Shown: positions 34,312 through 42,833 of the stretch, one piece after another
How the letters are laid out: each line of letters begins with the position of its first letter
Numbering within the stretch: position 1 is the stretch's first letter
DNA from: CBDCUQ01 sp965222835
GTDB taxonomy: Bacteria; Pseudomonadota; Alphaproteobacteria; Rhizobiales; Hyphomicrobiaceae
Assembly: GCA_965222835.1 (NCBI GenBank)
Contig: CBDCUQ010000001.1
Location: forward strand, 310,001 to 374,000
Reading direction: 5' to 3'
DNA: 64,000 nucleotides
Program-made: the position numbers and the translations under genes
The notes under the pieces: generated by a model
The model's input: the letters and a program-made list of their open reading frames with translations, nothing else
The model's database searches: none
What the model was told of the DNA's origin: nothing

Positions 34312-34417
34312 AGAAGTGAATGCTCCGGAATTTTTGGCGTCTACGGTATCGCCTCGGGCCACGCTGCGCTAGAGAAGTCGGGACCCGCGACCGCCAGCGC
34401 AAAACTTAACAGAGCCG

Positions 34418-35380
34418 ATGACCGCCAATCCAAAAGATAGTGCTCTCCAAGATCTCATAACCATACGCGACTGGCTGCGCTACGGCGTGAGCCGCTTTAA
34501 CGCCGCCGGCCTCGTCTATGGGCACGGCACATCGGATGCGCTCAACGAAGCCGCATTTCTCATACTGCGTGGCCTGGATCTGCCGCCTGATCAGCTTGAG
34601 CCCTGGCTGGATGCGCGTCTCACACTTGCGGAACGCAAAAAAATCGCAGCGCTCATCGAGACCCGCATCGAGACCCGAAAGCCGGCCCCCTACCTGCTCA
34701 ACGAGGCCTGGATCAGAGGTCACAAGTTCTACACCGACGAACGCATCATCGTCCCCCGGTCCTACATCGGCGAACTTCTCGATACCGGCCTCGACTTGGC
34801 AGTTCCCGATCCTTTTGCCACCCCCTATGCCCCCACGCGGATATTGGATCTGTGCACGGGCGGCGGCCCAATTGCCATTCTCGCAAGCCTTGCATTCCCT
34901 GAAGCCTCGGTCGACGCCGTCGATATCTCCCCCGATGCGCTGGCGGTCGCCCAAAGGAATATTGAAGATTACGCACTCACGGATCGCATCAAGCTCATTC
35001 CATCCGATCTCTTCACAGGTCTGGGGACCGAACGCTACGACCTTATTCTGTCCAATCCACCATATGTGAGCGACGCAGCCATTGCCGATTTCCCGCCGGA
35101 GTACCGGGCCGAACCCAAGATCGCCCATGCCGGAGGTGAGGACGGCCTCAATCTCATCCGCAAAATAATCGCCGAGGCGCCCCGGCATCTGACGCGGAAG
35201 GGAGCTCTGATCGTGGAAGTCGGTCGTGGCAAACCGGTTCTCGAAGCGGAGTTTCCCGGCCTTCCCTTCCTTTGGCTCGACACCGAGGAAAGCGAGGGCG
35301 AAGTCTTTGCACTTTCCCATCCGGACCTCGACGCGGACGCATCATCAAGCAAGAGTTCAAACAAGGGGACCGCCAGATGA
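34418..35380 (+). CDS. prmB: Ribosomal protein L3 N5-glutamine methyltransferase
   Basis: PrmB (320 residues) methylates a glutamine of ribosomal protein L3. It has the helical N-terminal domain with AGLVYGHGTSDALNEAAFLI, then a class I SAM-binding domain: DLCTGGGPIAILAS, VDAVDISPDALAVA, and the glutamine-binding NPPYV motif. The SAM loop reads DLCTGGGPIA rather than the usual DLCTGSGCIA, a mild deviation. The stop overlaps the micro-ORF start (ATGA at 35377). Confidence 0.93.
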   Translation: MTANPKDSALQDLITIRDWLRYGVSRFNAAGLVYGHGTSDALNEAAFLILRGLDLPPDQLEPWLDARLTLAERKKIAALIETRIETRKPAPYLLNEAWIRGHKFYTDERIIVPRSYIGELLDTGLDLAVPDPFATPYAPTRILDLCTGGGPIAILASLAFPEASVDAVDISPDALAVAQRNIEDYALTDRIKLIPSDLFTGLGTERYDLILSNPPYVSDAAIADFPPEYRAEPKIAHAGGEDGLNLIRKIIAEAPRHLTRKGALIVEVGRGKPVLEAEFPGLPFLWLDTEESEGEVFALSHPDLDADASSSKSSNKGTAR

Positions 35381-35523
35381 GATACAGCTTCCGCGATCAC
35401 AGACTAGAACTTTGGCTTGCAGAGCGTCCCTGCTTCTGCTGCGGTTGCTGGTGCCTGTCACGCGAGGATGCCGAACGTGCAAGACGCATCTTTCGCCTGG
35501 TAAGAGCAATAAGAGACGCATAA
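35377..35523 (+). CDS. Cysteine-rich micro-protein downstream of prmB
   Basis: This 48-residue open frame starts ATG 35377, four bases overlapping the prmB stop, with AAGGGG 10-15 bases upstream. It reads MRYSFRDHRLELWLAERP followed by CFCCGCWCLS and an Arg/Ala-rich helix. Five cysteines within seven residues would suit metal binding. It ends 20 bases before the DctP gene. It may be a genuine small protein or a spurious frame; coupling and ribosome site favour the former. I know no homologue. Confidence 0.4.
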   Translation: MRYSFRDHRLELWLAERPCFCCGCWCLSREDAERARRIFRLVRAIRDA

Positions 35524-35543
35524 CGGCACGACGGAGGTTGCGA

Positions 35544-36593
35544 GTGCTGCAGAAATATAGAGCGCGGACAAGAGGGGCACCTTTGAGCCTGCTCGCCCTC
35601 TTTTTGGCCTTCATACCCGCAGCCGCCAAAGCAGCAGATCCCATTGTCATTCGCTTCAGCCACGTCGCCGCACCACAAGCGCATAAGACCAAGGCGACCC
35701 ACCGTTTCAAAGAGCTTGCCGAGACATACACGGGCGGGCGCGTGCGAATCGAGCTCTTCCCCGGTTCGCAACTCTACAAGGACAAGGAAGAGCTCGAAGC
35801 CCTGCAGCTCGGCGCCGTCGAAATGCTTGCCCCGTCACTATCCAAGTTCGGTCCGCTCGGCATTCGCGCGTTTGAGACCTTTGACATTCCCTACATCTTC
35901 AAGAGCTACGAGGAACTGGCCGCGGTCACCGAAGGCCCGATCGGAAAAGAGCTTCTGGGCCTGTTGGAAACCAAGGGCATCAAGGGATTAGCGTTCTGGA
36001 ACAACGGCTTCAAGATTCTGTCGGCGAACCGCCCCCTTATTGCGCCCGATGATGTGCTGGGCCTCAAGATGCGCATCCAGTCCTCGCGCGTCATCGAGGA
36101 ACAGATGCTGGCGATGGGTGGGCTGCCGCAAGTGCTTCCCTTCTCGGAAGCCTACCAGGCCCTCTCCTCGGGCGTGGTGGACGGCACGGAGAATCCGCCG
36201 TCAAATCTCTACAACAAAAAGATGTACGACGTGCAGAAGCACGCCACTCTGACTTGGCATGGCTATCTTGGATATGCCGTCATCGCCAACAAGGATTTTT
36301 GGGACGGACTTCCGCCTGACATCCGCGCCGCCTTGGAACGGGCAATCGAAGAGACGACACCCTATGCCAACGCTGAGGCCAAAAAAGAAAACGACGAGGC
36401 ACTGGCCGAAATGCTCAAGAGCCCGGTCATAAGCTTTCACAAGCCTACGGAAGCCGAACGGGCCGCCTGGATAGCAGCGCTTTCGAGCGTGGAAAAACGA
36501 ATGGCCGGTCGCGTCGGTAAAGACCTTATCGACCGCTTTCGCAAGGCAACGGCGAATGTGCCCACCACAACCGTAACCCGGCCGGGACCCTGA
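35544..36593 (+). CDS. TRAP transporter solute-binding protein (DctP family)
   Basis: The 349-residue protein has a signal peptide (SLLALFLAFIPAAAKAA, cleavage before DPI) and a DctP binding domain: VIRFSHVAAPQAHKTKATHRFKELAE (start of the family), the VEMLAPSLSKFGP segment, and the signature SSGVVDGTENPPSNLYN near the ligand-binding arginine region (LKMRIQSSRV). This gene is very close to C4-dicarboxylate/lactate-type binding proteins. I chose GTG 35544 because GGAGG lies 7 bases upstream. No dctQ or dctM gene follows; a hairpin at 36608 ends the transcript. Confidence 0.9.
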   Translation: MLQKYRARTRGAPLSLLALFLAFIPAAAKAADPIVIRFSHVAAPQAHKTKATHRFKELAETYTGGRVRIELFPGSQLYKDKEELEALQLGAVEMLAPSLSKFGPLGIRAFETFDIPYIFKSYEELAAVTEGPIGKELLGLLETKGIKGLAFWNNGFKILSANRPLIAPDDVLGLKMRIQSSRVIEEQMLAMGGLPQVLPFSEAYQALSSGVVDGTENPPSNLYNKKMYDVQKHATLTWHGYLGYAVIANKDFWDGLPPDIRAALERAIEETTPYANAEAKKENDEALAEMLKSPVISFHKPTEAERAAWIAALSSVEKRMAGRVGKDLIDRFRKATANVPTTTVTRPGP

Positions 36594-36607
36594 CCCTTAA
36601 AAGGCAA

Positions 36608-36631
36608 CCCGGCGGCCAATCGGCCGCCGGG
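36608..36631. terminator. Perfect 10-bp GC hairpin between convergent DctP and fasciclin genes
   Basis: CCCGGCGGCC (36608-36617) and GGCCGCCGGG (36622-36631) pair perfectly with an AATC loop. It sits 15 bases after the DctP stop and 72 bases beyond the fasciclin stop. There is no T-run on the plus strand; on the minus strand it is followed by TTGCCTTTT, which would suit the fasciclin gene. Confidence 0.65.
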
Positions 36632-36702
36632 CGCCAAGGCGAGCGCGTATTCGGCGCTACGCCACCCACCTTGCTACACTTCCGATGGCAGGCTCGGCGG
36701 CC

Positions 36703-37206
36703 TTACTTCTGCGGCACCAGAACCTGATCGATAACGTGAACGACGCCGTTCGAGGCAATGACGTCGGAATGCTCGATCTTGGCCGTACCGGCCTTCATGC
36801 CGCTCAGCGTCACGGTCTGGCCTGCCAGCGTTTGAGCCTTGATCGGTTGATCTGCGAAATTGGTCGACAACACACCGCCGGCAATAATGTGGTTGTTCAC
36901 GAGCTCGGCGAGCTTGTCTTTGTTATCGGCGCGCATCAGGTACTCGATCGTACCCTTGGGGAGTTTGGCGAAAGCCTCATCTGTGGGAGCTAGAAGCGTT
37001 ACCCGATGCAGCGGATCGGCGAGACGGGCTAGAACACCCGCATTGTTTGCGGCAACCAGAAGCGTTTCAAACGTTCCGGCCGTCTGAGCAACTGAGAAGA
37101 CGTCGGGACGAACCTGATTGACATGGCTCCAAGACCCAGCGGCAAAGGCCGAACCTGCCGAAAGGCCAAGAGCGGCAACGAGTGCAAGTGCTTTAGCGGA
37201 TTTCAT
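36703..37206 (-). CDS. Exported fasciclin-domain protein
   Basis: The 167-residue protein has a signal peptide (MKSAKALALVAALGLSAGSA, cleavage AFA/AGS) and a single fasciclin (FAS1) domain: the motif-1 LLAPTDEAFAKLPKGTIEYL and H2-type SNGVVHVIDQVLVP are present. FAS1 domains mediate adhesion in envelopes and matrices. It stands alone with a hairpin terminator downstream. Confidence 0.93.
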   Translation of the reverse strand: MKSAKALALVAALGLSAGSAFAAGSWSHVNQVRPDVFSVAQTAGTFETLLVAANNAGVLARLADPLHRVTLLAPTDEAFAKLPKGTIEYLMRADNKDKLAELVNNHIIAGGVLSTNFADQPIKAQTLAGQTVTLSGMKAGTAKIEHSDVIASNGVVHVIDQVLVPQK

Positions 37207-37430
37207 GGTGTTCTCTCTCCAGATATTTTCATACGAGTTTCGCCGAAGGGTGATCGTCCCACGTGCACGATCCGGTCAGCGGCTGACCAATGCCCTTCCT
37301 GCTTGCCGCATCACATGGGAGCATGCTGGCACACATCAACCGCCCGCACACCCATCTCGCGCTGTTCTTGAGCTTTTGTGATCCGTCGTGAGGGAAAGAC
37401 AATTGGCTGTGAACAGCACGTGATCACCGA

Positions 37431-38030
37431 TTAAGCGGCGATCCTCTCCCGCAGTCTGTTGACGGAGTCTTCCATACTGCGAATGCCAGGAACGTGACCG
37501 ATGTCCTGAGTGTTGGACACAGTGTCCCCGTCACCGTCCTTCTTGTATCCAGTCACGATTTTCAACGTACCGGACCCATCACGGTGCTCCCGGCGCTCCA
37601 GCGATATGATGTGCTGCGGCAGAATGGAAACGACTTTCCGCGTGCGCGTTTCGGTCAGCGTCAAGATTCTCTCGTCTGTCACAGCATGAACGGTGCGCCG
37701 GGCAATCCACCAGCACACGACCGGTGCACTCATCATCGCCAGGCCGATCAAAACGAAAGGCGTGAGAAAAAGAATCGCGACGCTGCCGCCGGCAAATTCC
37801 CAAGGGCCCAAATTCTCACCCTGCGGCTCACCAAAAAGCGCGGCCCCAACAACGACGGACATCATGAAGCCGGAGAAAGCCGTCCAGGGAACGGCAAAAA
37901 GAAGAATGGGTAACGTCTGCAAAAAAGCCCACGCAGCACTAGGCTGCCCTGCCCAGAGGATCCTCTCGCCCGAAGCTTCCTCCCTCAGAGCCTTCGCAAG
38001 ATCAGGGTCAACGCCGCGAAAGGTGCTCAT
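37431..38030 (-). CDS. Membrane protein with PH-like domain
   Basis: The 199-residue protein starts SGERILWAGQPS, a sequence common in bacterial PH-domain membrane proteins. Two to three hydrophobic segments (about 31-62 and 82-110) are followed by a C-terminal beta-rich region (HAVTDERILTLTETRTRKVV, SILPQHIISLERREH) typical of bPH2-like domains that bind lipid or protein at the membrane. Function unknown. It lies alone. Confidence 0.72.
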   Translation of the reverse strand: MSTFRGVDPDLAKALREEASGERILWAGQPSAAWAFLQTLPILLFAVPWTAFSGFMMSVVVGAALFGEPQGENLGPWEFAGGSVAILFLTPFVLIGLAMMSAPVVCWWIARRTVHAVTDERILTLTETRTRKVVSILPQHIISLERREHRDGSGTLKIVTGYKKDGDGDTVSNTQDIGHVPGIRSMEDSVNRLRERIAA

Positions 38031-38168
38031 ACATTTAGCAAAGCATAGATAGGTTAGATCTCCATGAAGAAGGCTCTATATCCCCTTGCTTGCAAACACG
38101 TCGGAGGGCCCTAAACTGGCGCACCTGAAAGTGAACACCCGAGCGCCCCCGAAGTCAGGACCGTGTGA

Positions 38169-38582
38169 ATGGACCCCAACGATTGGAGACATCTCAGCGC
38201 CCCGAATCTAGCGGCATTCGAGGCCTTAGCAGCGGCAGCATGGGATCGTTTGCCGTCGCATTTCCGCCAGGTCTGCGGCGACGTCGTCATTCGCATCGAA
38301 GACTTCGCGAACGATGACGTCCTCGATAGCCTAGCGATCAGAGACTCTTTCGATCTGATGGGGCTGTATCAGGGCGTCAGCCTCGACAAAAAGAGCGTTA
38401 CCGACATGGCCCGCGAGCCGGATATCGTCTTCCTCTATCGCCGACCGATCCTCGATTACTGGGCTGACGCAGACGACACACTCGGAGACATCATCACACA
38501 CGTACTGGTCCACGAAATTGGACATCATTTTGGCTTCTCCGACGAAGACATGGAAGAAATCGAAGCCGAAGCCGCCGCCTGA
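38169..38582 (+). CDS. Zincin-like metallopeptidase family protein
   Basis: The 137-residue protein contains the zinc protease motif HEIGHHFGFSDEDMEEIE near its C terminus and an N-terminal domain AAWDRLPSHFRQVCGDVVIR typical of the bacterial DUF1025 metallopeptidase-like family. No signal peptide, so it is cytosolic. Its activity is not established. It begins at ATG 38169 and is followed after 124 bases by a second HExxH protein. Confidence 0.88.
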   Translation: MDPNDWRHLSAPNLAAFEALAAAAWDRLPSHFRQVCGDVVIRIEDFANDDVLDSLAIRDSFDLMGLYQGVSLDKKSVTDMAREPDIVFLYRRPILDYWADADDTLGDIITHVLVHEIGHHFGFSDEDMEEIEAEAAA

Positions 38583-38706
38583 CGGTGGCCGTCTGTACAC
38601 GCGCAGCCAGGAAAAACGGTAACACCTCCGCTCAGGCTTGAATTTTGAGAGCCTCCAGGGCATGCTCCGACCGCCGATGACATTGAGGGAAACTTCTATC
38701 TAAGTG

Positions 38707-39237
38707 ATGACGTTAATGACGGTCACCACCTGGTCTGCCAGACTTTTCTTGGGGCTTCTTCTGTTTGGGACGTTGGCCACCTCCCCGGTCGCGGCCGACG
38801 ACGTGCCGACCCCTGAAGAGTACGTCGCGCACGTTGGCGGCGATGCAAAACTGCTCGCCCCGGGCGAGCTCAAACTGGACGGCAGACCGCAATGGTGCGG
38901 ACGGCGTCCTACAGTGGTCGACGACCAACTCGATGATTACGGCGCCGCCTATCCTGGCTTTCTGATTTTTAACACCAAGCTTCTCGCCAAGGTATCGACA
39001 CCGGTAAAGCTTTGGATCTTCGCACACGAGTGCGGCCACCAGTTCCGCGGCCCGGACGAGGCAACGGCCGACTGCTTTGCCGTGCAGCGTGGTCGTCGAC
39101 AACAGTGGCTCACTCCCGATGGTCTTGAAGAAGTATGCGAGTTCATTTCGCCAGCGAAGGGCGATGCGATGCACTTCTCCGGTAGCTACCGGTGCGAAAA
39201 AATGCGCCGGTGCTACGCCGACCCGAAGGTCCACTGA
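38707..39237 (+). CDS. Exported protein with HECGH metalloprotease-like motif
   Basis: The 176-residue product has a signal peptide (TTWSARLFLGLLLFGTLAT, cleavage near VAA/DDV) and a zinc-type motif HECGHQFRGPDEATADCFA, where the Glu and the downstream ATAD may supply the third ligand, as in M48-like or M6-like peptidases. Cysteines at both termini may form disulfides. The start is ATG 38707, with a GTG at 38704 three bases upstream. Unlike the neighbour at 38169 it is exported. Family not identified. Confidence 0.72.
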   Translation: MTLMTVTTWSARLFLGLLLFGTLATSPVAADDVPTPEEYVAHVGGDAKLLAPGELKLDGRPQWCGRRPTVVDDQLDDYGAAYPGFLIFNTKLLAKVSTPVKLWIFAHECGHQFRGPDEATADCFAVQRGRRQQWLTPDGLEEVCEFISPAKGDAMHFSGSYRCEKMRRCYADPKVH

Positions 39238-39324
39238 ACGCGTCCTTTCGCGTAACGGCCCGCCTCTATCCTTAATAAGGCCAACTGTTTCCAGTTATCC
39301 CCGCGCGTCGCCCTGGGTATATCC

Positions 39325-39792
39325 TTGAGAGCCGATCCATCGTTGCGGACCGTCCGGGTGGTGCGCCTCACCGACCTCTCCAAACGCCTTCTTGGCCTAG
39401 CCGAAACAATTCATCGCTGGGCCGGCCTTCTTGCCAAGCTCGACGCCGGCCGCCGCGAAAAGGTTGCCCGCTACGCGGACCAAATCGCCGAAACGCTGGC
39501 CCGCGCCGCTAACGCGTTCGCCACGCTCGACGAGAAACCGCAAGACCGCGCCGCACACCGCCGTGCAACCCGGGAAATCGGCCGGATTACGGGATATGTC
39601 GAAACAATTGTCGCCGTCCTGCAGCATCATCTTGACGGAAGAAAGCTCGCTGGCGTTAAAAGGCGGCTTGAACAGCTGGGATTTGACGGGACCACGGAAC
39701 GGACGGTGTCTGCCCGGTCCGGATCCCGCGTCGAGCGGCTTGTAGCCGCCGAGGGCTACTTTCGCGCGCTGGCAGATAGCCTGAGGGCCTGA
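39325..39792 (+). CDS. Helical protein of unknown function upstream of leuD
   Basis: I do not recognise this protein. The 155-residue product is Arg/Ala/Leu-rich and helical, with no membrane helix or signal. Central stretch GRREKVARYADQIAETLARA may be a coiled coil. The start is uncertain: TTG 39325 gives the longest form, and GTG at 39358 or later is possible. It ends 25 bases before leuD on the same strand, suggesting cotranscription. Confidence 0.55.
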   Translation: MRADPSLRTVRVVRLTDLSKRLLGLAETIHRWAGLLAKLDAGRREKVARYADQIAETLARAANAFATLDEKPQDRAAHRRATREIGRITGYVETIVAVLQHHLDGRKLAGVKRRLEQLGFDGTTERTVSARSGSRVERLVAAEGYFRALADSLRA

Positions 39793-39817
39793 AGCCGGCG
39801 GCATAAAAGGACGAACG

Positions 39818-40426
39818 ATGGATAAGTTCACCAAGCTAACGGGCGTCGCAGCCCCGCTTCCCATGCGCAATGTCGATACCGACATGATCATTCCCAAGCA
39901 ATTCCTGAAAACGATCAAGCGCACGGGACTTGGAAAGTCGCTATTCTACGAGATGCGCTACGACCCGGCGACGGGAAAGGAGATACCGGATTTCGTCCTC
40001 AACAAACCACAGTACCGCAAAGCCACGATTCTCGTGACCGGGGAAAATTTCGGTTGCGGTTCAAGTCGCGAACATGCCCCGTGGGCGCTCCTGGACTTCG
40101 GTTTCCGCTGCGTCATCGCCCCCGACTTTGCCGACATCTTCTACAACAACTGCTTTCAGAACGGCATACTGCCGATCAAGCTGCCGCAAAAGGAAATCGA
40201 CAAGCTTCTGGACGACGCGTCGCGCGGCGCCAACGCAACATTGACCGTTGATCTTGAGAAGCAAGAGGTCCGCGGACCGGATGGGGGCGTCATCACGTTT
40301 GACATCGACCCCTTCCGCAAGCATTGCCTGTTGAACGGCCTGGATGCCGTTGGCCTGACCCTCGAGAAAGAAAAAGACATCACAGCATTCGAAGAGAAAG
40401 CCGCCGAAGCTCGTCCCTGGCTTTAG
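39818..40426 (+). CDS. leuD: 3-isopropylmalate dehydratase small subunit
   Basis: LeuD (202 residues) forms with LeuC the isomerase of 2- to 3-isopropylmalate in leucine synthesis. The swivelling-domain sequences NVDTDMIIPKQFLKTIKRTG and GENFGCGSSREHAPWAL are diagnostic. AAAGGACG precedes ATG 39818. The stop TAG lies inside the start of a dispersed-repeat-like element (40423). LeuB is encoded 22 kb away at 62.4 kb; leuC is not in the window. Confidence 0.97.
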   Translation: MDKFTKLTGVAAPLPMRNVDTDMIIPKQFLKTIKRTGLGKSLFYEMRYDPATGKEIPDFVLNKPQYRKATILVTGENFGCGSSREHAPWALLDFGFRCVIAPDFADIFYNNCFQNGILPIKLPQKEIDKLLDDASRGANATLTVDLEKQEVRGPDGGVITFDIDPFRKHCLLNGLDAVGLTLEKEKDITAFEEKAAEARPWL

Positions 40427-40551
40427 AGCCTGATCGGTCGAGATTGAAGCGATCTCGCTTCAATCGAGAGCGTGAATCAGACTCTCAAACAATAACTTAG
40501 AGCGCAGGAGCGCAATAACATTCAGTTCCACCAAAATCGGACGCGCTCTAA
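40423..40551. repeat. Candidate dispersed intergenic repeat element with TTAGAGC/GCTCTAA termini
   Basis: Two modules. The first holds a perfect 11-bp hairpin (GATTGAAGCGA at 40442-40452, TCGCTTCAATC at 40455-40465). The second is 55 bases bounded by the 9-bp inverted repeat TTAGAGCGC (40497-40505) and GCGCTCTAA (40543-40551). The whole begins TTAGAGC at 40423 and so has inverted ends. This pattern is typical of alphaproteobacterial mosaic intergenic repeats, from general knowledge. It begins inside the leuD stop codon. Confidence 0.6.
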
Positions 40552-40567
40552 ATCCGAAGGACAAGAG

Positions 40568-40963
40568 ATGGCCAAAGCAATCCACATGATGATCCGCGTG
40601 CGCGACGAAGCGCAAAGCGTCGATTTCTATTCCAAGTGCTTCGGCCTATCCGTGGCCGACCGGCGCGACTGGCCGGATTTTTCGCTCACCTACATGAGCA
40701 ACCCCGAAGCCAATTTTGAAGTCGAGCTGACCGTCAACAAAGGACGAACGGATCCTTATGATTTAGGAAACGGTTATGGCCACGTCGCCTTCGCGGTTGA
40801 CGACTTGGACGCTGAACATGCCCGCATCAAAGGCCTCGGCTTCGCACCCGGAGACATCAAGGAGATGAGCCACGAGGGCCAACCCTTCGGCCGCTTCTTT
40901 TTCATCCAGGATCCCGACGGCTATAAGATTGAGGTCCTGCAGCGCGGCGGCCGTTTTACATAA
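40568..40963 (+). CDS. VOC-family (glyoxalase I-like) protein
   Basis: This 131-residue protein has paired beta-alpha-beta-beta-beta modules: IHMMIRVRDEAQSVDFYSKCFGL and GYGHVAFAVDDLDAEHARIKG. Metal ligands expected of glyoxalase I are present by position (H in IHMMI, E in FEVEL, H in GHVAF, E in YKIEVLQ). It is very close in pattern to lactoylglutathione lyase (detoxifies methylglyoxal with glutathione). AAGGACAAGAG precedes ATG 40568. Confidence 0.85.
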   Translation: MAKAIHMMIRVRDEAQSVDFYSKCFGLSVADRRDWPDFSLTYMSNPEANFEVELTVNKGRTDPYDLGNGYGHVAFAVDDLDAEHARIKGLGFAPGDIKEMSHEGQPFGRFFFIQDPDGYKIEVLQRGGRFT

Positions 40964-40983
40964 CGCGAAGCCACACTCGCGCA

Positions 40984-42606
40984 TCACCCGAAATGGATCA
41001 TGGCACGCTCTGCAAGAGCCGTGATCGTCAACAGCGGGTTGACGCCCAGCGAGCGGGGAATGACCGCGCCATCAATCACATAGAGCCCGCTGTGCACGTC
41101 TGAGGCGCCCGCAACCGCAGCTCCGTCGAACACCTGGCACTTGTGATTGACAACGCCACTGCCGCAATCCGATCCCATGCCGCAACCACCCAAAGGATGC
41201 GCCGTTGCCGGCTGATGCCCCATGACGGTTCCTGATAGGGGATTTTTGACGTAATCGCCGCCGGCGTCCTGCACGAGCGCCTTCAGAACGGAATCGAGGC
41301 GCTCGTACACAGGCTCGTCCTTCGCGCCTGGCCAGGTGAGCACCAGGCGATCATCATCAAGGCGGAACCGGCCTGACGCACTGTCATGCGAGACGGCAAA
41401 AAATGTTTGCATGCTGGCAAACGGTCCCTTGTAGACGCCTGAAATAAGGCTTTGGAGCGCCCCCAAGAGACGGCCGTTGGGCAGAAACATCACGGGCAGA
41501 GCCGGTGCGATTGCCGAAGGCAAGACGCCTTCCTGCACGTTGAGCTCATTCGCCAGCACCGATGAATCACGGATCTCCAGCTGACCTGAAACCGCCGCGC
41601 CAATTTCCACGCCCTCGATCTTTGGCGGGTGTCCTATCCCAACCGAATTGACGGGAACCTTGGCACCGTAACCGAAAGCAATGATATCGCCATTCGCCGA
41701 AAACCGCTGTCCGAGCCGGTCCGACAACGCAAGGCCCTTGTCCCGGGAGCGAAGCAGGATTTCCGTTGAGCCCAGCGTCCCAGCCGACAAGACAACCGTC
41801 GCAGCCTCAATGACAAAACCCTCTGGTGCGCCATTGTCCTTGGCGCCACCCGAACGCACGGCGTGCACGCGCCAACGCCCGTCGCGCGCCTTTTCGACGT
41901 GACGTACCGTGATCTCCGTAAAAACATCGACACCGTGGCGCACGGCATCCGGCAGATACGTTAAGGCCACCGTATTCTTCGCGCCAACATTGCAGCCTCC
42001 GCAACAGTCACCGCAGCGTGTACACGCCGGCTGCGAAATGCCTGCTGGGTTTGTGTTCTCTTCGAAGCTTACGGCAATGCGCGGCGCCACGATCTCATGA
42101 CCAAGCGCTCGCCCCGCCTTCTCCAGCACCTTGTACTTGGTCATTTCGGAAGCGCGCGGATCGGAATCCGGCCGCAACCAATGCTCGGCACGCCTGAAGC
42201 CTTCGTCGAGCGTCCCATCCTGCGCGATCTGTCCCGGCCAGACAGCATCGGCAAAAACTCGTTCGTCTGGTCGCAGCGAAACACCCGCATTGACCAATGA
42301 GCCGCCACCAAGGCCGTTGCCGACCACAACGTGCATATCCGCGCCGATCCGGACATCGAACAGCGCCGTGTCGGTCCCCATATCGACCGCGCCGCCGCGA
42401 ACACGGAGATCGTTCTTGAGATCGGGAAAGCGCCCGGGGAAATCCCCGGTCAGAATTTCGCGGCCCCGTTCGAGAATGCACACGCGTTTTCCGGCACGGG
42501 CGAGTCGCGAAGCCGAAACCCCGCCGCCATAGCCCGACCCAACAACAATGACGTCGTAGCGCGGCTTCAGCGCTTCGATAGACTGGCTCAGTCTCTGATG
42601 CATCAC
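40984..42606 (-). CDS. GMC-family oxidoreductase (cholesterol-oxidase-like)
   Basis: The 540-residue flavoenzyme has an N-terminal FAD motif (YDVIVVGSGYGGGVSASRLA), VVVGNGLGGGSLVNAG, a cysteine cluster ACTRCGDCCGGCNVGAKNT, and the C-terminal GMC signature HPLGGCGMGSDCG with a FAD-contacting LYVIDGAVIPRSLGVNPLLT. Members oxidise sterols, polyols or long-chain alcohols. The cysteine cluster resembles an iron-sulfur site, as in similar alphaproteobacterial GMC proteins. It lies alone and divergent from the gene at 42834. Confidence 0.9.
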   Translation of the reverse strand: MMHQRLSQSIEALKPRYDVIVVGSGYGGGVSASRLARAGKRVCILERGREILTGDFPGRFPDLKNDLRVRGGAVDMGTDTALFDVRIGADMHVVVGNGLGGGSLVNAGVSLRPDERVFADAVWPGQIAQDGTLDEGFRRAEHWLRPDSDPRASEMTKYKVLEKAGRALGHEIVAPRIAVSFEENTNPAGISQPACTRCGDCCGGCNVGAKNTVALTYLPDAVRHGVDVFTEITVRHVEKARDGRWRVHAVRSGGAKDNGAPEGFVIEAATVVLSAGTLGSTEILLRSRDKGLALSDRLGQRFSANGDIIAFGYGAKVPVNSVGIGHPPKIEGVEIGAAVSGQLEIRDSSVLANELNVQEGVLPSAIAPALPVMFLPNGRLLGALQSLISGVYKGPFASMQTFFAVSHDSASGRFRLDDDRLVLTWPGAKDEPVYERLDSVLKALVQDAGGDYVKNPLSGTVMGHQPATAHPLGGCGMGSDCGSGVVNHKCQVFDGAAVAGASDVHSGLYVIDGAVIPRSLGVNPLLTITALAERAMIHFG

Positions 42607-42833
42607 ACCCCCTGCCTCACGACACGCCTAACCCAGCTGAGCACCTGCAGCAATTGCCCATTCAGCCGCGCGGCGAAAGCGGGACGGGGCCGGCTGGCAG
42701 AGCAATTAAAGGGATCGCCCCCAAAAGAATTGAATTTCGCGGCCTTGCAGCCTTTTCCTTGCCCCAAATCATGCAGTACCAATACCAAAATTGTGGGGCA
42801 TATTTCTCGCGTACACCGCGACAGGGGCTGCGC

